This document shows, one piece after another, positions 1-5,412 of a stretch of DNA of 5,412 nucleotides (positions within the stretch are counted from its first letter, which is position 1; each line of letters begins with the position of its first letter). A model generated the notes under the pieces. The model was not told the DNA's origin. It saw only the letters and a list, made by a program, of their open reading frames with translations, and ran no database searches. The stretch comes from Rhodospirillaceae bacterium (GTDB taxonomy: Bacteria > Pseudomonadota > Alphaproteobacteria > Thalassobaculales > Thalassobaculaceae): assembly GCA_002730675.1 (NCBI GenBank), contig PCAV01000011.1, forward strand, positions 18,191 through 23,602, in the 5' to 3' direction. Position numbers and translations under genes: made by a program.

Positions 1-419
1 TCAGGCGTATCGATAGCTTGGCTAATTTCCTGGAGAACTACATTACGCTCTCTCTCAAGCTCCATCTCATCAAATAAAGAGTTTTGAAGTATATCAGAGA
101 GGATATCGACAGCTAAAAAAACGTCATCTAGTAAAGTTCGTGCAAAAAAAGCGGTTTGTTCTCTAGAGGTATAAGCGTTTAGATGCCCACCCACAAATTC
201 AATCTGCTCCGCAATATCTTTTGATGATCGACGTGATGTTCCTTTGAAAAACATATGTTCTAATAGATGAGCTATCCCATTTTGTGCTTCTGTTTCGTGG
301 CGTGTCCCCACCCCAAACCAAGTGCCCACTGATACACTCTCCACATACTCTATCTTATCCGTTGCGATGGTAACGTTGTTATCTAGAACTGTTATTTCTG
401 GTTTCTTCTCAATGATCAT
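1..419 (-). CDS. M16 family zinc metallopeptidase (processing-peptidase-like), N-terminal part
   Basis: Only the first 139 codons lie in the window; the rest continues past the left edge. The fragment shows the inverted zinc motif of the M16 (pitrilysin / mitochondrial processing peptidase) family. HLLEH is at residues 51-55, with H51 and H55 as expected metal ligands and E54 as the catalytic base. E131, in VVLQEI, is the third ligand, 76 residues after H55, which is the usual family spacing. Other family features are VGTRHE near residues 37-42, FKGT at 58-61 and GGHLNAYTSRE at 77-87. The ATG at 419 is preceded by AGGA with a 5-nt spacer, and an in-frame stop (that of thrC) lies six codons upstream, so the start is well bounded. 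The gene follows thrC by 15 nt and is probably co-transcribed with it. Bacterial members degrade peptides or process proteins; the actual substrate here is unknown. Confidence 0.93.
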   Translation of the reverse strand, partial: MIIEKKPEITVLDNNVTIATDKIEYVESVSVGTWFGVGTRHETEAQNGIAHLLEHMFFKGTSRRSSKDIAEQIEFVGGHLNAYTSREQTAFFARTLLDDVFLAVDILSDILQNSLFDEMELERERNVVLQEISQAIDTP

Positions 420-434
420 TTCATTCCTAGCCGC

Positions 435-1850
435 TTATGTTACTTCTACGCGGGAGTTTGCAGCAATATAATTTGATACTTTCTGAATACTATTCGGCAG
501 CACAGTCAATCGTTCTTTTCGGGCCAAAAGATCTTTTAGATTAACTGGAAGCTCGGGATTGACACCAGTTGCTCTCTTGACTGCATCAGGAAACTTTGCC
601 GGATGCGCACACGCCAATGATACAATCGACAGATCACTTTCCATAGACGTGCTAGAAGCAAATCTATACGCGCCTTCAACACCGATAGCAGTGTGAGGAT
701 CCAAGATTTCACCCTTTTCTTTAAATATTTTCGAAATGCGCCCTAAGGTATCCACATCGCTAACACTAACGGCATCGAATATTCGTCTTGCTTCCATTAG
801 AGTTTTCTCTGGAACTGAGAATTTCCCTTCGCTCCGAAAATCCTCTAGAATCCTATTGGTACTAGCTCCATCCCGCGAATTCAAATCAAATAAAAGCCTC
901 TCGAAGTTACTAGATACTTGTATATCCATACTTGGACTGATACTTGGTTGAACTCCCCTAATTTCCATAGTTCCTGTATTAAAAAACCGCGTTAATATGT
1001 CATTACTATTTGTGGCAACAATTAGTTTCTCAATAGGAAGACCCATTTTCTTCGCGGCGTAAGCTGAAAAGACATTTCCAAAGTTACCGGATGGCACAGA
1101 AAAAACTAGTCGACGCTTATCTGGGCCAAGCGATACCCCGGCCCAAAAATAATAAACGATCTGAGGCATTAATCGCGCCCAATTTATCGAGTTTATAGCT
1201 GAAAGAGCATATTGATCTCTAAATTCTAGGTTATTAAAAAGAGCTTTAACCATGTCCTGACAATCGTCAAACGTTCCCTCCAACGCGATAGCATGAATGT
1301 TGTCCGCGTCGACGGTCGTCATTTGCCTTTGCTGAATTGGAGACACACGATCCTTTGGAAAGAAAATAAAAACGTCTATGGCTTCCCGGTCTTTGCACGC
1401 CTCTATAGCGGCTGAGCCGGTGTCTCCGGAGGTTGCTCCAACAATAGTTGTTTTTTTACCGCGAGCTAAAAGCGCTTGGTCAAATAGCCTTCCCAATATT
1501 TGCATGGCATAATCTTTAAATGCCAACGTTGGTCCGTGAAACAATTCCATTAACCAAATATTTGGTTCAAATTGTTTAAGTGGCGCAACTGATGGGTGGG
1601 TAAATTGCCTATAGGTTGCTTCAACTAAATTATCAAAAGCATCTTTCGTTATCGTATCACCCAAGAAAGGTCGCATAACCTCCACGGCCAACTCTGAATA
1701 AGACAAGGAACCAAAAGCTCGTAAATCTTCAGAAGAAAATTGAGGCCAATCCATAGGCAGGTAAAGTCCTCCATCGCGCGCAAGGCCAGTTATTAGCACA
1801 TCATCGAAATTTAATTCTGGTGCGATGCCCCTAGTACTTAAATAACGCAA
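435..1850 (-). CDS. thrC: Threonine synthase (PLP-dependent), TTG start
   Basis: The 471-residue protein converts O-phospho-L-homoserine and water to L-threonine and phosphate, the last step of threonine synthesis, in the cytosol. Length and architecture match the bacterial long-form threonine synthase. The N-terminal domain begins MRYLSTRG with LARDGGLYLP at about 23-32. Next is the PLP-lysine motif FHGPTLAFKD, with K112 as the expected Schiff-base lysine. ATSGDTGSAA (139-148) follows, then SINWARLMPQIVYY (221-234), and PSGNFGN (253-259), which is expected to bind the PLP phosphate. LDPHTAIG (383-390) and AHPAKFPDAV (415-424) are typical C-terminal signatures. The start codon is TTG: it is preceded by GGAGGA at 5 nt, homologues begin with this same MRY-STRG sequence, and the next methionine (M33) would delete conserved residues. 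No key residue is missing. The M16 peptidase gene lies 15 nt downstream in the same frame. Confidence 0.97.
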   Translation of the reverse strand: MRYLSTRGIAPELNFDDVLITGLARDGGLYLPMDWPQFSSEDLRAFGSLSYSELAVEVMRPFLGDTITKDAFDNLVEATYRQFTHPSVAPLKQFEPNIWLMELFHGPTLAFKDYAMQILGRLFDQALLARGKKTTIVGATSGDTGSAAIEACKDREAIDVFIFFPKDRVSPIQQRQMTTVDADNIHAIALEGTFDDCQDMVKALFNNLEFRDQYALSAINSINWARLMPQIVYYFWAGVSLGPDKRRLVFSVPSGNFGNVFSAYAAKKMGLPIEKLIVATNSNDILTRFFNTGTMEIRGVQPSISPSMDIQVSSNFERLLFDLNSRDGASTNRILEDFRSEGKFSVPEKTLMEARRIFDAVSVSDVDTLGRISKIFKEKGEILDPHTAIGVEGAYRFASSTSMESDLSIVSLACAHPAKFPDAVKRATGVNPELPVNLKDLLARKERLTVLPNSIQKVSNYIAANSRVEVT

Positions 1851-1942
1851 AAAAATCCTCCAAAATAAATTTGAGGTAGACTACTCATGAGATGATATTC
1901 TTGCAACAATGTGGATAGATTAATTTTAACAAGGGCAAAAAC
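1851..1942. promoter_or_regulatory. Divergent intergenic region between thrC and the DUF1932 gene
   Basis: These 92 nt separate two genes read outward, so they should contain the start signals for both, unless either is expressed from elsewhere. For the plus-strand gene a candidate sigma-70-like pair is TTGAGG (1871-1876) and GATATT (1894-1899), with a 17-nt spacer and four of six matches each. Its ribosome site AAGGG is at 1931-1935, 7 nt before the ATG. For thrC I see a TATCAT -10-like box (complement of 1892-1897) but no matching -35 box, and the alternative TTGCAA (1901-1906) lacks a good -10. An 8-bp perfect palindrome, CTCATGAG, lies at 1884-1891 inside the spacer of the plus-strand candidate. 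The region as a whole is reliable; the individual boxes are weak. Confidence 0.4.
1856..1861 (-). promoter_or_regulatory. Strong Shine-Dalgarno site of thrC
   Basis: On the minus strand the sequence reads GGAGGA, followed by five T and then the TTG start codon at 1850. It is a near-perfect complement to the 16S rRNA 3' end and is the main evidence that the TTG is used. No ATG in this frame lies nearby upstream. A strong ribosome site plausibly compensates for the weaker start codon. Confidence 0.85.
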
Positions 1943-2830
1943 ATGACAATCAACACAATTGCTATTCAATCGCCCGGGGATATGGGACACGAAATTGGGC
2001 GCATATTAGTAAATGGTGGCTTCAAAGTAGTATCTGCACTTGACGGGCGTTCAAAACGAACAAGGGATCTCGCAAAAAGCAGTGGCATCATTGATGTTGG
2101 TAATTTAGAAAATTTATATAACGGCGTCGATCTAATACTCTCAATCATGCGTCCAGATGAGGCTTTGAATTTCATTAGCAAAATGTGCGATTTAGCTAAC
2201 TTCCACAAAGCTAGACCTCTCCTTGTAGATCTTAATGCAGTGGCGCCGTCAACAGCCTTAAAGGCTGAACAACTCTCACTTAAAGCGGGATTAGATTTCT
2301 TAGATGGAGGTATTATCGGAGAGCCACCAAGAGTGCCAGAAAATCGGAGTCCCCGGTTATACGTATCAGGCACTCGCGCAAAAGAGTTAATGGCACTAAA
2401 TCAATCTGGGCTTGATTTTCGGGATTTAGGTTCCAAATGTGGCTCTGCATCTGGCATCAAAATGGCTTATGCTGCTCTAACGAAAGGCCTAACAGCGATT
2501 GCTATAAATTCAATGGTAACTGCAAAACTTCACAATGTTCAAAATGAATTTCTCAATGAACTTAAATTCAGTCAAGAGAACCTGTTTGGGCATCTCGAAA
2601 AGGGGCTCCCAAGCATGTGCCCAAAAGCTTATCGATGGATTGGCGAGATGGAGGAGATATCAAAAACACATTCAGAACTGGATCTTCCAAAGAATTTATT
2701 TGAGGGTGCCGCAGATATTTACCGTCTTGTAGAGAAATCCCCACTTGGAGAGGAAATAGTCGAGAATAGGAAATTAGGCACCTCAGCTGAGAATGTTGCA
2801 GATGTTTTGGCCGATTTTTTGGAAAAATAG
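1943..2830 (+). CDS. DUF1932 family NAD(P)-dependent dehydrogenase, beta-hydroxyacid dehydrogenase-like
   Basis: The 295-residue, probably cytosolic protein has an N-terminal Rossmann domain (about residues 1-160) and an all-helical C-terminal domain (about 165-295). This is the layout of the 6-phosphogluconate / 3-hydroxyisobutyrate dehydrogenase superfamily. The dinucleotide loop reads SPGDMG (10-15), so the first glycine of GxGxxG is serine. The second strand ends in DGRSKRTR (34-41); basic residues and serine here usually favour NADP(H), which I infer only. DLNAVAPSTA (96-105) and FLDGGIIGEPP (119-129) correspond to the substrate-side motifs. SGIKMAYAALTKG (170-182) contains the probable catalytic lysine K173, but the Asn four residues later in classical members is not present. 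This pattern fits the DUF1932 subgroup, whose substrates are mostly unknown, so I do not assign a reaction. The ATG has an AAGGG ribosome site at 7 nt. The gene is alone on the plus strand, converging with the M32 gene across 35 nt that show no convincing terminator. Confidence 0.85.
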   Translation: MTINTIAIQSPGDMGHEIGRILVNGGFKVVSALDGRSKRTRDLAKSSGIIDVGNLENLYNGVDLILSIMRPDEALNFISKMCDLANFHKARPLLVDLNAVAPSTALKAEQLSLKAGLDFLDGGIIGEPPRVPENRSPRLYVSGTRAKELMALNQSGLDFRDLGSKCGSASGIKMAYAALTKGLTAIAINSMVTAKLHNVQNEFLNELKFSQENLFGHLEKGLPSMCPKAYRWIGEMEEISKTHSELDLPKNLFEGAADIYRLVEKSPLGEEIVENRKLGTSAENVADVLADFLEK

Positions 2831-2865
2831 TTAAAGAGCTGAGCACAAAAAGGAAACAGCTTCAT

Positions 2866-4368
2866 TCACTGCATATATCTGGATTGAAGATGCGAAATAT
2901 AAAAACTTGGGTCCAGTGGCAAACCTGTTGCCCGCTGAATTATTTCATCGGTAGAGTAATAACTTCCCCAAGAGTGAACATGTTCTCGTAACCAGGCTAA
3001 TAAATCAGAAAAATCACCCTCCTCCAATTTAGTTGGTATCTTTGGTTCAGCTTCCACCGCCGCCGAAAATAGTTGGGCCGCAGCCATGGCGCCTAGGGTA
3101 TAAGTTGGGAAATACCCAAATGCCCCATCGTACCAGTGAATATCTTGCAAACACCCGTCGCTATCATTCGTTGGCCTAAATCCAAAACTCTTCATAAACA
3201 TATCATTCCAGGCTGAGGGCAACTCTTTAATAGGCAAATCACCACTTAAAAGGGACTGCTCAAGCCTATATCTGAGAATTACGTGAAGAGGGTACGTCAA
3301 TTCATCTGCATCTACTCTTATATAATTAGGAGTGATTCTTAGACATTTTTGGTGAAGCGCTGAAGCTGACCAGTCTTTCCCTGAAACATCGAACTCATCA
3401 GCAATAACCGGAGCCAAAAACTCGAAAAATTCGCGTGATCGGCAAGCCTGCATCTCTAATGTTAAAGACTGACTTTCATGAAGCACCATGCCCCTTGCGT
3501 TCCCCACGGGCTGCCCTCGCCACTCTATTGGCAGCCCCTGTTCATATAAGGCATGTCCCGTCTCATGAATAACACCCATAAGACTACTAGCCCAATCTTG
3601 CTCATCGTATCGCGTCGTTATGCGAACGTCGTCCGGTATACCCCCCGAAAAAGGATGTGTGCTCTTATCGAGACGCCCCTTTTGAAAATTAAAGCCCTGC
3701 TGTGCCATGAGTTTCAAACCAAGTTTCTTTTGTTTTTCCTCTGTTACTTGGAAAGGGATAGGGGCATACTCAGTTTTTGCCTGATGCTCCAAAACATTTT
3801 GAAGTAGTTGAGTCAGTTTTGGCTCTAAATAATTGAAAGTTGCATCTAGGTTTTCTGCCTTGGCGCCCGGTTCGTATTCATCCAGAAGCGCGTCATAGGG
3901 TTGCATATTGAATTTATCCGATTTGATAGCGGCAATTTCTTTTGTAATCTCAAGCAGTTCACCAAGCGGATTAGAAACAAAATCGAAACTGTTATCCTTT
4001 CGAGCTATTCGCCAAATAGTTTCGCAGTTATGTCGCGCGCGAGAATGTGCATCGATAATCTCCGTTGATAAAGCCGTAGCATTCTCGTACACCCGTTTTA
4101 TTTCACGGACATTTGCTTTTTGCCAATCCGTTAATACCTCAGTGTCTATTTTAGCCAACAAATCGGCAATCAGATTCGAGGTTATCTCCTCGTGCCTCAA
4201 AACCGATAAAGTAGCGATTTGCTCAGCTCTTACATCACTTGTTCCACTCGGCATGATTGTTTGGCTGTCCCATGAGAGCAAAGAAATTGCACCTGAAAGA
4301 CTTGAAATCCTTGTCCATCTATTTTCTAATTCGCTGTAATATTCGTGAGATGTCATCTTAGTTTTCAT
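2866..4368 (-). CDS. M32 family metallocarboxypeptidase (carboxypeptidase Taq type)
   Basis: The 500-residue length is normal for the family. These cytosolic, metal-dependent enzymes remove amino acids from peptide C-termini. All the family signatures are visible in order: HPF (238-240), DVRITTR (247-253), the active-site HETGH (268-272), HESQS (297-301), IRVDADE (350-356) and GCLQDIHW (405-412). H268, H272 and E298 are the expected metal ligands and E269 the general base; the 30-residue distance from H268 to E298 is as in characterised members. No signal peptide or membrane segment is seen. The chosen ATG overlaps the end of SURF1 by 11 nt. A second in-frame ATG four codons on (4356) begins 1 nt after the SURF1 stop and is an equally plausible start; neither has a good Shine-Dalgarno sequence. 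Either way, translation coupled to SURF1 is likely. The gene has no obvious functional link to oxidase assembly. A role in peptide turnover is the family inference. Confidence 0.96.
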   Translation of the reverse strand: MKTKMTSHEYYSELENRWTRISSLSGAISLLSWDSQTIMPSGTSDVRAEQIATLSVLRHEEITSNLIADLLAKIDTEVLTDWQKANVREIKRVYENATALSTEIIDAHSRARHNCETIWRIARKDNSFDFVSNPLGELLEITKEIAAIKSDKFNMQPYDALLDEYEPGAKAENLDATFNYLEPKLTQLLQNVLEHQAKTEYAPIPFQVTEEKQKKLGLKLMAQQGFNFQKGRLDKSTHPFSGGIPDDVRITTRYDEQDWASSLMGVIHETGHALYEQGLPIEWRGQPVGNARGMVLHESQSLTLEMQACRSREFFEFLAPVIADEFDVSGKDWSASALHQKCLRITPNYIRVDADELTYPLHVILRYRLEQSLLSGDLPIKELPSAWNDMFMKSFGFRPTNDSDGCLQDIHWYDGAFGYFPTYTLGAMAAAQLFSAAVEAEPKIPTKLEEGDFSDLLAWLREHVHSWGSYYSTDEIIQRATGLPLDPSFYISHLQSRYMQ

Positions 4369-5068
4369 CAGTTCTGTAGTGGTATATGAAATAGATAATT
4401 AGCAGTGAAAGTGCTAAAAAATACCAAGTTAGCGCATATTGAAGGTGTTCGTTACGAATTTCTACGTCTTCGCTAGCGCCAATGGGCAAAGTATAAGGAC
4501 CTGGTTTTCGGAATTGATCAATAAAATAATTCACAGTAGGGCCCAGCTGTCTGTGCTTCGCCATTTGTTGCGTATTTACGTAAAGCCAAACCTCATTTTT
4601 CGGTTCATTCTCAGGGACAAAATATCCCTTTCGCTTATCCTCTCGTATAATACCCTCTACTAACAATTTTCCGCCAACTAATGTCTCTTGCCGTGTATTT
4701 CTCGCTCTAAGTTTTTCGGGTATCCAACCTCTATTAACCAGTATTATTGGTCCATTCGATATCTTAAGCGGAGTTATTAAATGGAACCCAGCAGTGCCTT
4801 CAAAAGGTTTACCTGTAATAGCAAACTCTTTTTCATGCAAAAAAGTACCCACCACCGCAACTCTTTTGTATCGCCATCTTTCTATATTTTTGAGTGAAAT
4901 AGGCGCATCAATAGGTTCACCTGAAATCCTTTGTTCAACAGTTTCGATGATTGAGTTCTTCCAATTCATTCGGTGCACTTGCCAACTGCCAAGTGCAATG
5001 AGAATGATAAGTGAAGGAATTGTGAATACTGTTGGCCAGAGCGTTGGCTTGAAGCGGCGTTGTGACAT
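4358..5068 (-). CDS. surf1: SURF1 family cytochrome c oxidase assembly protein
   Basis: The 236-residue inner-membrane protein has the SURF1 plan: a short basic N-terminus, a first membrane helix at about 10-28, a large extracytoplasmic domain, and a second helix at about 211-231. Family signatures are RFKPTLWPTVF near the start, LGSWQVHRMNWK (26-37), YKRVAVVGTF (67-76), LVNRGWIP (110-117), and NEHLQYALTWYF (206-217) with the conserved H208 at the second helix. SURF1 assists haem-centre assembly in subunit I of aa3-type cytochrome c oxidase. The position downstream of ctaE on the same strand supports that role. A stop codon directly precedes the ATG in frame, and the N-terminal homology confirms the start. 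The nearest ribosome-site match, AAGGA at 5083-5087, is 14 nt upstream, further than usual. The 3' end overlaps the M32 start. Confidence 0.95.
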   Translation of the reverse strand: MSQRRFKPTLWPTVFTIPSLIILIALGSWQVHRMNWKNSIIETVEQRISGEPIDAPISLKNIERWRYKRVAVVGTFLHEKEFAITGKPFEGTAGFHLITPLKISNGPIILVNRGWIPEKLRARNTRQETLVGGKLLVEGIIREDKRKGYFVPENEPKNEVWLYVNTQQMAKHRQLGPTVNYFIDQFRKPGPYTLPIGASEDVEIRNEHLQYALTWYFLALSLLIIYFIYHYRTDEN

Positions 5069-5272
5069 TTATAAGTTGTTATTCCTTAGTGAAAAGGTGT
5101 TAACTCTGGACCGTTGATGCCTGGGATTGTTTATTCTGCACCAGCACCTCTTAAGATATAACCCAGTCAATTCTTATCCTACCGAATAAGAGATTTTGTC
5201 CGATAAATAAAATTGACCAGACTAGTGGCAGCTGATTCAAATGGTGTGGTAGAGATTATATAACTAATTATT
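5069..5272. other. Intergenic gap between ctaE and SURF1, no convincing gene
   Basis: This 204-nt stretch contains no open frame of convincing size in the minus direction of the flanking genes. The longest start-to-stop frame that I found there is a 29-codon TTG frame (5151-5240) without recognisable similarity. I see no clear sigma-70 promoter for SURF1 and no classical terminator with a T-run after ctaE. The main structure is an inverted repeat at 5163-5220, listed separately. Many alphaproteobacteria carry a small DUF983 gene at this position; it is not here. Confidence 0.6.
5163..5220 (-). other. Possible folded RNA element between ctaE and SURF1
   Basis: On the minus-strand transcript an outer stem pairs CUGGUCAAUU (5220-5211) with AAUUGACUGG (5172-5163): ten pairs, two of them G-U. 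An inner stem pairs CUUAU (5190-5186) with AUAAG (5177-5173) around an 8-nt loop. The two stems abut on the 3' side and leave a 20-nt bulge on the 5' side (5191-5210). No T-run follows, so it is not a standard intrinsic terminator. It could be an mRNA processing or stability element, or chance pairing in AT-rich sequence. I know of no described RNA family that it matches. Confidence 0.3.
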
Positions 5273-5412
5273 TTAGCCTCCCCACCAATAAATACAGATA
5301 AATAGGAACAGCCAAACAACATCGACGAAATGCCAATACCAGGCAGCAGACTCGAAGCCAAAGTGGTGTTCTGGAGTAAAGTGGCCGGCTCTGGATCTGA
5401 AATAACAAACTA
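5273..5412 (-). CDS. ctaE: Cytochrome c oxidase subunit III, C-terminal end
   Basis: The last 45 codons and the TAA stop of the gene lie in the window; the rest is beyond the right edge. The translated end contains [18 protein letters not shown], then [11 protein letters not shown] and a terminal IYWWGG. This is the highly conserved last part of subunit III of haem-copper oxidases, including the start of the final membrane helix. In the fragment the HFVDVVW motif is residues 27-33. Subunit III is a membrane component of the aa3-type terminal oxidase that reduces oxygen to water in aerobic respiration. SURF1 follows 204 nt downstream on the same strand, consistent with an oxidase gene cluster continuing to the right. 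The frame is intact up to the window edge, so this is a window truncation and not a pseudogene. Confidence 0.96.
   Translation of the reverse strand, partial: VCYFRSRAGHFTPEHHFGFESAAWYWHFVDVVWLFLFICIYWWGG

Noticed and set aside
736..951. Plus-strand 71-codon frame inside thrC
   Set aside because: Antisense to a well-conserved part of threonine synthase, with no recognisable domain.
1966..2846. Minus-strand frames (1966-2373, 2568-2846) and a plus-strand frame (2535-2732) over the DUF1932 gene
   Set aside because: They overlap a gene with clear Rossmann and DUF1932 motifs in its own frame and show no family features.
2837..2861. AGCTG / CAGCT inverted repeat between the converging DUF1932 and M32 genes, as a shared terminator
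   Set aside because: The stem is only 5 bp with a 15-nt loop and no T-run on either strand; too weak to call.
3553..4339. Plus-strand open frames of 84 and 143 codons (3553-3807 and 3908-4339)
   Set aside because: Both lie antisense inside the M32 carboxypeptidase, whose frame carries all family motifs; their translations resemble no family and they lack good ribosome sites.
4439..5117. Plus-strand open frames of 74 and 107 codons (4439-4663 and 4794-5117)
   Set aside because: They are antisense to SURF1, which is strongly supported; treated as shadows.
5151..5240. 29-codon TTG-started frame in the ctaE-SURF1 gap, considered as a relic of a small membrane protein
   Set aside because: No ribosome site, no recognisable family sequence and a very short length; not enough to call a gene or pseudogene.
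5179..5361. Minus-strand 60-codon open frame starting MASSLLPG
   Set aside because: It overlaps the ctaE C-terminus in another frame; the ctaE frame gives the clear subunit III ending, so this is a shadow that runs into the intergenic gap.
1..5412. Search for mobile elements, CRISPR repeats, tRNA or rRNA genes, prophage or defence genes
   Set aside because: None seen by reading both strands: no long direct or terminal repeats, no regularly spaced repeats, no tRNA-like cloverleaf noticed, and the coding space is taken by housekeeping-type enzymes.

Overview
The window looks like ordinary chromosomal DNA from a fairly AT-rich alphaproteobacterium. The evidence is gene content and order: the end of cytochrome c oxidase subunit III (ctaE), a SURF1 gene, threonine synthase (thrC) and an M16 zinc peptidase, all on the minus strand. 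ctaE, SURF1, thrC and M16 is a neighbourhood I know from many alphaproteobacteria. A free-living, aerobic, possibly marine lineage would fit the base composition, but the species cannot be fixed from the sequence alone.

Layout, left to right. Positions 1-419 (minus) hold the N-terminal 139 codons of an M16 peptidase that runs off the left edge. Positions 435-1850 (minus) are a complete thrC with a TTG start and a very strong Shine-Dalgarno sequence; the M16 gene follows 15 nt after it. Positions 1851-1942 are a divergent intergenic region that must carry start signals for thrC and for the only plus-strand gene. That gene (1943-2830) encodes a DUF1932-type NAD(P)-binding dehydrogenase. It converges, across 35 nt, with a minus-strand M32 carboxypeptidase (2866-4368). 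The start of the M32 gene overlaps the end of SURF1 (4358-5068) by 11 nt. A 204-nt gap without a convincing gene, but with a possible folded RNA, separates SURF1 from the last 45 codons of ctaE (5273-5412), which runs off the right edge.

How the genes relate. ctaE and SURF1 belong together: SURF1 is an inner-membrane assembly factor for the haem-copper oxidase to which subunit III belongs. The M32 carboxypeptidase is probably co-transcribed with SURF1 through the overlap, although its function (cytosolic peptide trimming) is unrelated. thrC and the M16 peptidase form a second short minus-strand unit. The M32 and DUF1932 genes sit where many relatives have SURF1 next to thrC, so they look like a lineage-specific insertion or rearrangement.

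I found no mobile element, CRISPR array, RNA gene or prophage feature, and no convincing new system. The points worth a second look are modest: the structured gap after ctaE, the absence there of the small DUF983 gene often found at this site, the two inserted enzyme genes, the TTG start of thrC, and a thrC-M16 junction separated in frame by a single stop codon.
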